DNA of 39,215 nucleotides, from NCBI GenBank assembly GCA_023395675.1, contig JAEWYL010000139.1, positions 1-39,215 on the forward strand, read 5' to 3'. The notes below the pieces were generated by a model. The model was not told the origin of the DNA. It searched no databases and was given only the letters and a program-made list of their open reading frames with translations. How positions within the stretch are numbered: the stretch's first letter is position 1; every line of letters begins with the position of its first letter. This DNA comes from Chloroflexota bacterium. GTDB lineage: Bacteria; Chloroflexota; Anaerolineae; Anaerolineales; UBA4823. Made by a program: the position numbers and the translations under genes. Below are positions 22,620 to 30,316 of this stretch, piece after piece.

Positions 22620-23006
22620 ATGAGCGAGAATCCCATTCCAGGCGAAGAAATGCCCAACGGCGCAGCAAACCTGTCACAAAACCAGGCGGCGGTGCTTCAG
22701 AGCATCAGCGGCGGAGGCGCTTCGGCCGCGGCCCTCAATTTAATGAACCACGCCACCATGGACATGCTGATGAACGTCACCCTGCAGCTCGCAGTCGAGC
22801 TCGGGCGCACGCGCATGACCGTCCGGCAGGTGCTCGACCTGCAGAAGGGCTCGGTGGTTGAGCTGAACCGGATGGCGGGGGATAACGTGGATATCTACGT
22901 GAACGACCATCTGATCGCCCGCGGCGAGGTGGTGGTGGTGGATGACAAATTCGGCGTGCGTATCACCGAACTGGTCTCTCCGGACCGGGAAGACGGAGAA
23001 AGCTGA
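22620..23006 (+). CDS. fliN: Flagellar motor switch protein FliN
   Basis: A 128-residue FliN with a single SpoA/FliN domain at about 48-125: LMNVTLQLAVELGRTRMTVR, LKGSV-like LQKGSVVELNRMAGD, then VDIYVNDHLIARGEVVVVDD and FGVRITELV. The N-terminal 45 residues are low-complexity and lack the CheC/FliY phosphatase module. ATG at 22620 has GAGG upstream. A 14-bp palindrome, GCCCGCGCGCGGGC (22561-22574), lies between fliM and fliN. fliO overlaps by one base (TGATG). Confidence 0.93.
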   Translation: MSENPIPGEEMPNGAANLSQNQAAVLQSISGGGASAAALNLMNHATMDMLMNVTLQLAVELGRTRMTVRQVLDLQKGSVVELNRMAGDNVDIYVNDHLIARGEVVVVDDKFGVRITELVSPDREDGES

Positions 23007-23464
23007 TGGTAGAACCGGTTCCGGGGACGGATACCCTCTCCACGCTCGGGCTGGCCTTCGAGGTCCTGCTCAAGCTGGGGGTGGTGGTCCTGCTCATTTA
23101 TCTCACGCTGTTTTTCCTGCGGCGCTGGCAGGTGGTCAGGCCGGGCAGGCTGCCCCGCCAGGTGACGGTCCTGGAGACCACCCGGCTGTCGCCCCGCCAG
23201 GCGCTGCACCTGGTGCAGGTCGGTAAGCAGGTCATGCTCATCGGCGCCACCGACTCGGCGCTGGCTCTGCTTTCTGAAGAGGTAGAGCTGGCGGAAGCCG
23301 CTCTCCAGGAATCTGAAGCGGCGCAGCCACTCTCTCTGCCGGGAGCGTTTGCTCCCCTGAAGCCGGCTGCCCTGCCGGGCTTCGGCGACCTCCTGGCCCG
23401 GGCTTCGAAGGTCCTGCATTTGAAAAACCAGGGAGCGCCTGCTTCCGAGGCCCGCGATGCGTAA
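23006..23464 (+). CDS. fliO: Flagellar export-gate assembly protein FliO
   Basis: A 152-residue FliO: one membrane helix at about 20-40 (LLKLGVVVLLIYLTLFFLRRW) and a short cytoplasmic domain with the family pattern VTVLETTRLSPRQALHLVQVGKQVMLIGATDSALALL (split here over about 53-90). FliO assists formation of the FliP-FliR gate. The tail is Ala-rich. It overlaps fliP by 8 bases, so the two are translationally coupled. Confidence 0.9.
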   Translation: MVEPVPGTDTLSTLGLAFEVLLKLGVVVLLIYLTLFFLRRWQVVRPGRLPRQVTVLETTRLSPRQALHLVQVGKQVMLIGATDSALALLSEEVELAEAALQESEAAQPLSLPGAFAPLKPAALPGFGDLLARASKVLHLKNQGAPASEARDA

Positions 23465-24209
23465 GCGCCTGCTGGTCCTGCTGCTGCTCGGGGCGCTCAC
23501 CCTGGCTCTCTCCGCCTGCTCCACCGGCGAATGGGAGGCTCCGGGGGTCAGCCTGACGGTTGGCTCCGGGGACGAACCGGCACAGGTCAGCTCCGGGGTA
23601 CAGCTCCTGGTACTGCTCACCGTCCTCTCGCTGGCGCCCTCGATCCTGATCCTGATGACCTCCTTTACCCGCATCGTCATCGTGCTTTCGATGATCCGGA
23701 ACGCCATCGGGACGCCGCAGATCCCCCCTACCCAGGTGGTCATCGGGCTGGCGCTGCTCCTGACCTTCTTTATCATGTCGCCGGTCTACGTCAAAATTGA
23801 GCAGCAGGCCCTGACGCCCTTTCTCGACGGCGAGATTGACCAGTCCACCGCTTTCGACCGGGCTGCGGAGCCGCTGCGCGAGTTTATGTTCGCGCAAACC
23901 CGCGAGAAGGACCTTTCCCTGTTCATCGAGATGAGCGGCGAGGAGCGCCCGGAGACGCTGGACGATATCCCCACCGTGGTGCTGCTGCCTGCCTTCGTCA
24001 TCAGCGAGCTGCGCACCGCTTTCATCATGGGTTTTGCCATTTACATCCCATTTCTGGTCATCGATATGGTGATCTCCTCGATCCTGCTCTCGATGGGCAT
24101 GATGATGCTGCCGCCTTCGCTCATCTCACTCCCTTTTAAGATCCTGCTGTTTGTAATGGTGGACGGGTGGTACCTGATCGCCAGGTCGCTGTCAATGTCA
24201 TTCTTCTAA
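23457..24209 (+). CDS. fliP: Flagellar export-gate protein FliP with an N-terminal lipobox
   Basis: A 250-residue FliP. Core family segments are present: SLAPSILILMTSFTRIVIVL, RNAIGTPQIPPTQVVIGLAL, LLPAFVISELRTAFIMGF and MGMMMLPPSLISLPFKILLF. FliP normally has a cleavable signal; here it reads MRKRLL, a hydrophobic core, then L18-S19-A20-C21, which is a textbook lipobox followed by S22. If processed by Lgt/LspA the mature protein would begin with a lipid-modified Cys. The remaining N-terminal linker (about 22-45) is Gly/Glu-rich. It forms the gate pore with FliQ and FliR. Confidence 0.95.
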   Translation: MRKRLLVLLLLGALTLALSACSTGEWEAPGVSLTVGSGDEPAQVSSGVQLLVLLTVLSLAPSILILMTSFTRIVIVLSMIRNAIGTPQIPPTQVVIGLALLLTFFIMSPVYVKIEQQALTPFLDGEIDQSTAFDRAAEPLREFMFAQTREKDLSLFIEMSGEERPETLDDIPTVVLLPAFVISELRTAFIMGFAIYIPFLVIDMVISSILLSMGMMMLPPSLISLPFKILLFVMVDGWYLIARSLSMSFF

Positions 24210-24233
24210 GCAGCGATGCGAAAAATAAATTTA

Positions 24234-24262
24234 TTGACAGGTACTAAAGGTAAGGCTGGTAT
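24234..24262 (+). promoter_or_regulatory. Possible internal promoter before fliQ
   Basis: An A/T-rich run leads into a perfect TTGACA (24234-24239); 17 bases later lies TGGTAT (24257-24262), a weak -10. It lies in the 71-base gap between fliP and fliQ, unusual in an otherwise tightly packed operon. TATTCT at 24260 is an alternative -10 with long spacing. Confidence 0.4.
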
Positions 24263-24280
24263 TCTGCTCTGGAGACCGTA

Positions 24281-24550
24281 ATGACTGAAGCTTATCTGCT
24301 CACCTTCGCTCAAAATGCTATCCTGATCGCGCTCATCCTGGCTGGGCCGGTGCTGATCATCAGCCTGGCGATCGGCAGCCTGATCAGCCTGATCCAGGCC
24401 GCGACCCAGATCAACGAAGTGACTCTGACCTTTATCCCCAAGCTGATCGGCGTGGGCCTGGTCATGGCGCTGCTGGGTTCCTGGATGTCGCAGCAGCTGC
24501 TGGCATTTACCACCAATATTTTTGCGAACCTGCAGAACCTGCCTCGCTGA
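24281..24550 (+). CDS. fliQ: Flagellar export-gate protein FliQ
   Basis: An 89-residue FliQ with two membrane helices. Family landmarks are NAILIALILAGPVLIISLAIG, the polar turn SLIQAATQINEVTLTFIPK, and LVMALLGSWMSQQLLAFT. Four copies join FliP5-FliR1 in the export gate. GGAG lies seven bases before the ATG. fliR, usually the next gene, is separated from it by two signalling genes. Confidence 0.95.
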   Translation: MTEAYLLTFAQNAILIALILAGPVLIISLAIGSLISLIQAATQINEVTLTFIPKLIGVGLVMALLGSWMSQQLLAFTTNIFANLQNLPR

Positions 24551-24567
24551 GCCCGGGCTTTCCGACG

Positions 24568-25446
24568 ATGGGACACCCTGCCCCCCCTGCGGCCAGACCC
24601 CCCAGGCGCCTGAATGAGATCATGCGCAGTGTAAGCCGGCTGCGTCCCCTGCCCGGCAATACGGCCCGGCTATTAAAAGCCCTCGAAGAACCTTATATCA
24701 CACCGGCCCAGGTGGGTGAGATGATCGCCCTCGACCAGGCGCTCACGGCCTACATCCTGAGGGTGGCGAACTCGGCTTCTCTGGGCTACGCCATGTCCTG
24801 CGCTTCGCTCACCGACGCGGTCATGCGCCTGGGGTTCAAACAGGTCCGCTCCCTGGTGATGACCACCGTGGCTTCCGGCCCCCTGACTGCCCGCCTGAGC
24901 GGGTACCGTCTGGGGGATAAGGAGCTCTGGTATCACTCCATCGCAGTGGCCTCCGCCGCCCACTGGCTGGCGAGCGTGCTGCGCTTTCCGGACCCGGAAA
25001 AAGCCTACATCGCCGGCCTTTTGCACGACATTGGAAAGCTGCTCCTCGACCAGTACGTGCAGGCCGACTATCAAAAAGCCGTCGCCCTGATGCGAGAGCA
25101 CCGGGTCAGGCTGTGGCAGGTCGAGGCGCACCTGTTCGGCATTGATCACGCCGCGGTTGGGGGGCTGATTTCAGAGCACTGGCAGTTCCCCGGCGAGCTG
25201 GTGGAGGCGATCCGCAGCCACCACACCCCTTCCGCCGGGCAGTCTCAGCAGGACCTGGCGGCGATTGTGAACCTGGCAAACGCCTTGATTGACAGCTCCC
25301 CCAATGAACTCAGCGAGCTGGAAGGGCGGGTGATACACCCGGAGGCCCTGCACATCCTGCACCTGAACGAAACCTCGGTAGAGCGGCTGCGCACCAAGCT
25401 GAACAACGCCCTGTTCGAATACCAGGCCCGCCAGGTGTACTTTTAG
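24568..25446 (+). CDS. HDOD-domain signalling protein
   Basis: A 292-residue protein made almost entirely of an HDOD domain, a relative of HD phosphohydrolases that usually lacks catalysis and acts as a signalling or scaffolding unit. It retains an HD-like pair in AGLLHDIGKLLLD, with FGIDHAAVGGLISEHW and AIRSHHTPSAG downstream. It sits 17 bases after fliQ inside the flagellar operon and before a receiver gene, so it probably links regulation to motility. ATG at 24568 gives a Pro/Arg-rich start; the internal ATG at 24622 (MRSVSRLRPLPGN) is the more family-like one. Its stop codon lies inside the dispersed element that follows. Confidence 0.88.
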   Translation: MGHPAPPAARPPRRLNEIMRSVSRLRPLPGNTARLLKALEEPYITPAQVGEMIALDQALTAYILRVANSASLGYAMSCASLTDAVMRLGFKQVRSLVMTTVASGPLTARLSGYRLGDKELWYHSIAVASAAHWLASVLRFPDPEKAYIAGLLHDIGKLLLDQYVQADYQKAVALMREHRVRLWQVEAHLFGIDHAAVGGLISEHWQFPGELVEAIRSHHTPSAGQSQQDLAAIVNLANALIDSSPNELSELEGRVIHPEALHILHLNETSVERLRTKLNNALFEYQARQVYF

Positions 25447-25549
25447 TGGTCTGCTCGCGAAATTAAGGAAGAACTATTTGACGAGTGAACGCGGGGCTAC
25501 ACCCCATAATCACTCGTCAAACAAAACTCACCGGCTCAGCGAGAGAGGC
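25443..25549. repeat. Nested-hairpin dispersed element, copy 2
   Basis: Second copy of the element at 491-597. It starts at TTAGTGGTCT, which supplies the TAG stop of the HDOD gene. The middle stem is TTTGACGAGTGA with TCACTCGTCAAA; relative to copy 1, one C-G pair replaces a T-A pair. The tip is GGGG/CCCC again. The right half, CAAACAAAACTCACCG, is identical in both copies. The outer stem is weaker here, with several mismatches. Confidence 0.8.
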
Positions 25550-25588
25550 ATTTCGCAGCCTCCTCGCAAGATCAAGGAAGCATTGACG

Positions 25589-25981
25589 ATGGACAACGAT
25601 AACACCCTGCTGCTGGTTGAAGACGAGCCCGCCCTGCGCGATCTGATCGCCCTGATCCTCGAACACCAGGTGGGCTGCCGGGTAGTCACGGCCGGGGATG
25701 GGATGGAGGCCTTGGAGAGCTTCGAGACTCTGCGCCCGCGCGCCGTCGTCCTGGACATCCTGCTGCCGTACATGAACGGGCTGGACCTGCTGCGCAGGCT
25801 GAAAGAACAGGGGAACCTGGAGCAGACCGGGGTGATCGTCATCTCGGCCCTGGGCTATCCCGAGGTGGTGCGCCAGGCTGCCGAGGCGGGGGCGAGCGAT
25901 TTTCTGGTCAAGCCCTTCGATCCGGTGGTCCTGGCCGAGCGGGTCAAATCCATTTTCGAGCCGGCCCTGATCCCCGCCTGA
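25589..25981 (+). CDS. Stand-alone receiver (CheY-like) response regulator
   Basis: A 130-residue single receiver domain: E11/D12, phosphoacceptor D56 (AVVLDILLPYMNG), S86 in place of Thr, and K108 (FLVKPFD). No output domain. It follows the HDOD gene within the flagellar operon and may act on it or on the motor. It is not obviously the chemotaxis CheY, as no che genes are near and the loop after D56 is LLPYMNG. AAGGAAG lies upstream of the ATG at 25589; an earlier in-frame start at 25478 falls inside the dispersed element and is rejected. Confidence 0.88.
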   Translation: MDNDNTLLLVEDEPALRDLIALILEHQVGCRVVTAGDGMEALESFETLRPRAVVLDILLPYMNGLDLLRRLKEQGNLEQTGVIVISALGYPEVVRQAAEAGASDFLVKPFDPVVLAERVKSIFEPALIPA

Positions 25982-26344
25982 TCGGGTAACCTGCCGCCTG
26001 AAAGAAGCTGCAGGTAGCGCGCCCGAACTCGCTTATCACGTTCCATTGAACCTTTCGGGAAGGTCCTTTGTTGTTCTGGAAGGCTGCGCCGCCCAAACCA
26101 ACAGAAAAACACTCTTTTCTCGGGCTCAGGTTAAGCTAATGATTATCGGCAGGGCGCTGAGAAACTGAAGCGCATTTTCCCCATTTTTACGCGATCTTTA
26201 GTCCGGCTTCATATCCCCTTTACTGCAGTCTTAACCGAATAACGGTATCCTATCACTACCAGGCGCGGCCGCGTCCGTCGTGGCTGCTTCCCTCGCAGCT
26301 GCTGCCTGAATCTCGAAGACCGCCGAAAGAACCGTCGAAAGCAG
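25982..26344. other. Gene-free gap inside the flagellar operon
   Basis: No plausible gene in 363 bases between the receiver gene and fliR. It holds short hairpins (ACCTGC/GCAGGT near 25990-26015; ACCTT/AAGGT at 26050-26064) and a strong leftward sigma-28-like promoter (26143-26169). A weak rightward TTTACG-N17-TCATAT pair (26186-26214) might serve fliR. The gap is A/T-richer than its surroundings. Confidence 0.5.
26143..26169 (-). promoter_or_regulatory. Minus-strand sigma-28 promoter upstream of fliR
   Basis: On the minus strand TTCAGTTT, 11 bases, GCCGATAA. The -10 is an exact FliA match, the -35 is 6/8, and the spacer is exact. Transcription would start near 26136 and run left through the gap and then antisense to the receiver gene. 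No minus-strand gene explains it, so a small or antisense RNA is suggested. Confidence 0.55.
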
Positions 26345-27106
26345 ATGAGCGTTTCCGTACCCCAGTTCCAGCTGTTTTTTCTCGCCCTGACCCGCATCCT
26401 GGCGATCCTGATCCACGTGCCGCTGCTGGGCGGGAGGCTGGTGCCTGCGCCGGTCAAAATCGGGCTGGGAATTCTGCTGGCGGTGGTGCTGATCCCCTGG
26501 CAGGCGGGCGCGGCGGCCAACGAGAGCCTGCCGCTGCTGAACTTCGCCTTCGCCATCCTGCGGGAGCTGATCGTCGGCACCCTGTCCGGTTTTGCCGCCG
26601 TGCTCACCTTCGGCGCGTTGATGACCGCCGGCCAGTTGATGAGCGTGGGCAGCGGCTTCAACGCCGGGCAGATCCTCAACCCGGCTTTCGATGAAAGCGG
26701 CTCGTCGTTGGACCAGGTCTTCCTGACCACCGCCTATCTGCTCTTCCTGGTGATCAACGGGCACCACGAGTTCCTGCGCAGCCTGCAGCAGACCTTTGTG
26801 CTGCTGCCGCCGAACAGCCCGCTCCCCGAGTTGGGCGTCGAATCCCTGCTGCGCATCACCGCAGGGCTGATCCTGGCCGGGGTGCAGCTCGCCCTGCCGG
26901 TGCTGGGCAGCCTGCTGCTCGCCGACCTGACCCTCGGCCTGCTGGCCCGCGTGGCGCCCCAGGTCCAGGTCTTTTTCCTGGGCGTGCCCCTGAAAGTGGG
27001 CCTTGGACTGCTGGTGCTGGCCCTGAGCACCGGCTACCTGTTCCCCCGCATCGTGGGCCTGTTCCAAGCGCTGGGCCCGCGCGCCCTGGACCTGCTGGGA
27101 GGCTGA
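26345..27106 (+). CDS. fliR: Flagellar export-gate protein FliR
   Basis: A 253-residue FliR with about six membrane helices. Landmarks are LALTRILAILIHVPLLGGRLVP near the start, RELIVGTLSGFAAVLTFGAL, GQLMSVGSGFNAGQILNP, and the C-terminal LLLADLTLGLLARVAPQVQVFFLG, whose N/P-type motif is typical. One copy completes the FliPQR gate. The preceding ribosome-binding site is weak. flhB follows after seven bases. Confidence 0.95.
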   Translation: MSVSVPQFQLFFLALTRILAILIHVPLLGGRLVPAPVKIGLGILLAVVLIPWQAGAAANESLPLLNFAFAILRELIVGTLSGFAAVLTFGALMTAGQLMSVGSGFNAGQILNPAFDESGSSLDQVFLTTAYLLFLVINGHHEFLRSLQQTFVLLPPNSPLPELGVESLLRITAGLILAGVQLALPVLGSLLLADLTLGLLARVAPQVQVFFLGVPLKVGLGLLVLALSTGYLFPRIVGLFQALGPRALDLLGG

Positions 27107-27113
27107 GGCAGCC

Positions 27114-28178
27114 ATGTCTGATAAGACCGAAGCCCCAACCGGGCGAAGATTAGCCGATGCCCGGGCAGAAGGACAGGTGGCCCGCAGCCAGGAGATTAAC
27201 GCCGCCGCTGCCCTGCTTGTCGGCGCCTGGCTGCTCACAGGACCGGGGAAACGCCTGTACGAGCACCTGCAGGGGCTGGTGATCAACTCGGTGACCGAAC
27301 TGCCCAGGGGTGAAATCAGCTTTACCTGGCTCACGGATCGCCTGTTCGATACGCTCTCCCCCCTGGTGGGAGATATGGGCCTGATCCTGGCCGGACTGCT
27401 CTTCACCGGGGTCGTGGCGACTGTGGCCCAGACCGGGCTGCTGTTCGCCACCAAGCGCCTGGGCCTGGACCTCACCCGGCTGAACTTTCTCAACGGGTTC
27501 AAGCGCATTTTTTCCTCGCAGGGCCTGTTCGAATTTGCCAAAGCCCTGCTCAAACTGGTGGTGATTGGTTGGGTGGCCTATTCATTCCTCAAAGGGCGCG
27601 TGAACGAGCTCTTCGGGCTGGTGCAGACGGATTTCAACTCCGCGGTTCAGGCCTGGGCCGGCCTGGCCAGCGCCCTGGTGCTGCGAGTCGCCATGGTCTA
27701 CTTCCTTCTGGCGGCCGCGGATTACGCGTACCAGCGCCGCCGGCATATGCAGATGCTCAAAATGACCAAAGAAGAGGTGAAAGAAGAGCATAAACGCCAG
27801 GAGGGCAACCCGATCATCAAAAGCCATATCCGCAGCCAGGGCCGGCGCATGGCGCGGATGCGCATGATGGCCAATGTCCCCAAAGCGGATGTGATCATCA
27901 CCAACCCCACCCATCTTGCGGTGGCCATTCAGTACGACGGAGAAAATATGCACGCTCCCAGGGTGCTGGCAAAGGGCGCGCACCTGGTCGCCGAGCGCAT
28001 CGTAAAAATCGCGCGTGAGAAAAATATTCCGGTGATCCAGAACATCCCGCTGGCACGCGCCTTGTATCGTACGGTAGAGATTGACGATGAGATTCCCCCC
28101 GAGTTGTATGTAGCCATGGCCGAGGTACTGGCCTACGTCTATAAACTGCGCAGCCCGGCGGCAGGTGTTCCGGCATGA
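27114..28178 (+). CDS. flhB: Flagellar export switch protein FlhB
   Basis: A 354-residue FlhB. The start SDKTEAPTGRRLADARAEGQ is typical. Four membrane helices follow, then the conserved MTKEEVKEEHKRQEGNP and the self-cleaving NPTH at 264-267, between Asn and Pro. Cleavage changes export from rod/hook to filament substrates. The cytoplasmic domain is complete. It overlaps flhA by 4 bases. Confidence 0.96.
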   Translation: MSDKTEAPTGRRLADARAEGQVARSQEINAAAALLVGAWLLTGPGKRLYEHLQGLVINSVTELPRGEISFTWLTDRLFDTLSPLVGDMGLILAGLLFTGVVATVAQTGLLFATKRLGLDLTRLNFLNGFKRIFSSQGLFEFAKALLKLVVIGWVAYSFLKGRVNELFGLVQTDFNSAVQAWAGLASALVLRVAMVYFLLAAADYAYQRRRHMQMLKMTKEEVKEEHKRQEGNPIIKSHIRSQGRRMARMRMMANVPKADVIITNPTHLAVAIQYDGENMHAPRVLAKGAHLVAERIVKIAREKNIPVIQNIPLARALYRTVEIDDEIPPELYVAMAEVLAYVYKLRSPAAGVPA

Positions 28179-30256
28179 CCACTTCCAGCTCCACGCTCTC
28201 CGGTTTTGATTTGCGCGGCCTGATCCGCTCGAAAGATGCGATCATGGCGCTGACGGTGGTGATCATCATCGGCATGATGATCATCCCCCTGCCGGCGATC
28301 ATGGTGGACCTGCTGATCGTGCTGAACCTGGCTCTCTCGATCGGCATCCTGCTGCTGGTGACGAATATCGCCCGGCCAATGGACTTCTCGGCCTTTCCGT
28401 CCGTGCTCCTGCTGGTGACCCTGCTGCGGCTGGGCCTGAATATTTCGGCCAGCCGGCTGATTCTGATCCAGGGAGATGCCGGCAAGGTGGTGAACACCTT
28501 CGGCAACCTGATCGTGGGCGGCAACTACGTGGTCGGTGTGGTGGTGTTCTTGATGCTGATGATCATCCAGTTCGTGGTGATCACCAACGGCGCGGGGCGC
28601 GTGGCGGAGGTGGCCGCCCGCTTCACCCTGGACGCCATGCCCGGCAAGCAGCTGGCGATTGACGCCGACCTGAACGCCGGCATGATTGACGAGACCACCG
28701 CCCGCGTCCGCCGCCGTGAGATCGAGATCGAGGCCGATTTTTACGGCGCCATGGACGGCGCCAGCAAGTTCGTGCGCGGGGACGCCATCGCCGCGGTGGT
28801 GGTGATGCTGGTCAATATCCTGGGCGGCTTCGTGATCGGCGTGCTCCAGCGCCAGCTGGACCTGATGGATGCCCTGCAGAGCTACGTGCTGCTCACCATC
28901 GGCGCGGGCCTCGCCATTCAGATCCCGGCCCTGATTCTCTCCTCGGCCTCCGGTCTGGTCGTCACCCGCTCCACCTCCGACGAAGGCCTGGGCGCAGACC
29001 TGATCTCCCAGCTCTCCAATTTCAATGCCCTGGCCGCCGGGGCGGTCATCATGGGCGGCATCGGCCTGGTCCCGGGGATGCCCAAGCTCCCGTTCCTGCT
29101 CATCGCCGCCAGCCTGGGCGGCTGCGCGTACGCCGTCTGGCGCGGCAAGCAGCGCCCGGCGGTGATCGAAGAACCGGATGCGCTGCCCTCCGCCGCAGGC
29201 GAGGCCGATTCTCCGCAGGATATGCTGGAGATGGTGGTCGCCGACCCGCTGGAAGTCGAGATCGGCTACGCCCTGATCCCGCTGATTGACGAGAACCAGC
29301 AGGACAACCTGTTGAACCGCATTACCGGTATCCGCCGCCAGCTCATGGCCGAGCTGGGATTGGTGCTCCCCATCGTGCGCGTGCGCGACAACCTGCGCCT
29401 GACGCCCCTGTCCTACCGCATCAAGATCCGCCGGGAAGAGGTGGCGCGGGGCGAATTGATGGTGGACCGCTATCTCGCCATCCCGAACTCGGAGAGCGAC
29501 GGGCAGATCAACGGCATCGCCACCACCGAACCCGCCTTCGGCCTCCCCGCCCTGTGGATCAACGAGACCGAACGCGGCCGGGCAGAGCTGCTGGGGCATA
29601 CGGTGGTGAACCCGCTCTCGGTGCTGAGCACTCACCTGACCGAAATTGTGCGCGGCTATTCCTCCGAGCTGCTCAGCCGGCAGATGGTGCAGGAGATGGT
29701 GAACCAGCTGCGCACCAAACAGCCCGCCGCGGTGGACGGCGTGATCCCCGACCTGCTCACCCTGGGCGAGCTGCAGACGGTGCTGCGCAACCTGCTGCGC
29801 GAGCGGGTGCCCATCCGCGACCTGGCGGGCATCCTGGAAGTCATCGCCGCCAATGCCCCGCTGACCCGCAACACCAATATTCTCAGCGAAGCGGTGCGCC
29901 AGACCATGTCGCGCACGATCTCGAACCAGTACAAAGACGATGACGGCTGCGTGTACGTATTCACCCTCTCCCCGCAGCTCGAGGCGCTGCTGCGAGAGAA
30001 CCTGGCCCCGGCCGAATCAGGGGTGGGCTTCCACCTGGACGCGGGCACGGCCCAGAAGATCATGGTCCGCACCGGCGAGCAGATGGAGCGCCTGGCGCAG
30101 GCCGGCCACTTCCCCATCCTGCTCTGTTCGCGCGAGCTGCGCCTGGCCTTCCGGCGCCTGGTGGAACAGTCGCTGCCCAACCTGGTCGTCCTGGCCTTCT
30201 CCGAGATCAACCCGGGAACGAAAGTCAAATCCAATGGAATGGTGCTCATTGATTAA
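28175..30256 (+). CDS. flhA: Flagellar export protein FlhA
   Basis: A 693-residue FlhA. The eight-helix N-terminal domain includes FPSVLLLVTLLRLGLNISASRLIL (in parts), the FHIPEP-type cytoplasmic loop DAMPGKQLAIDADLNAG, and REIEIEADFYGAMDGASKFVRGD (in parts). The C-terminal cytoplasmic domain, which docks chaperone-substrate pairs, ends at KSNGMVLID. It couples the proton gradient to export. Length is normal. Translationally coupled to flhB. Confidence 0.97.
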   Translation: MTTSSSTLSGFDLRGLIRSKDAIMALTVVIIIGMMIIPLPAIMVDLLIVLNLALSIGILLLVTNIARPMDFSAFPSVLLLVTLLRLGLNISASRLILIQGDAGKVVNTFGNLIVGGNYVVGVVVFLMLMIIQFVVITNGAGRVAEVAARFTLDAMPGKQLAIDADLNAGMIDETTARVRRREIEIEADFYGAMDGASKFVRGDAIAAVVVMLVNILGGFVIGVLQRQLDLMDALQSYVLLTIGAGLAIQIPALILSSASGLVVTRSTSDEGLGADLISQLSNFNALAAGAVIMGGIGLVPGMPKLPFLLIAASLGGCAYAVWRGKQRPAVIEEPDALPSAAGEADSPQDMLEMVVADPLEVEIGYALIPLIDENQQDNLLNRITGIRRQLMAELGLVLPIVRVRDNLRLTPLSYRIKIRREEVARGELMVDRYLAIPNSESDGQINGIATTEPAFGLPALWINETERGRAELLGHTVVNPLSVLSTHLTEIVRGYSSELLSRQMVQEMVNQLRTKQPAAVDGVIPDLLTLGELQTVLRNLLRERVPIRDLAGILEVIAANAPLTRNTNILSEAVRQTMSRTISNQYKDDDGCVYVFTLSPQLEALLRENLAPAESGVGFHLDAGTAQKIMVRTGEQMERLAQAGHFPILLCSRELRLAFRRLVEQSLPNLVVLAFSEINPGTKVKSNGMVLID

Positions 30257-30316
30257 TCTCACTCCAACCCCGGCAGCCTCCATAGTGACCGCGCCCGCCA
30301 GCGAAGGGTGTGCAGC

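Noticed and set aside
25855..26112. Minus-strand frame (GTG at 26112) downstream of the leftward sigma-28 site as a peptide gene
   Set aside because: It mostly mirrors the receiver gene, has no ribosome-binding site and no recognisable domain; a non-coding RNA is more likely if transcribed.
26231..27553. Long minus-strand frame opposite fliR and flhB
   Set aside because: Same antisense composition artefact; both plus-strand genes are diagnostic flagellar proteins.
28139..29635. A 498-codon minus-strand frame opposite flhA
   Set aside because: His/Gln/Asp-rich composition without any domain; it is the mirror of a certain FlhA gene.
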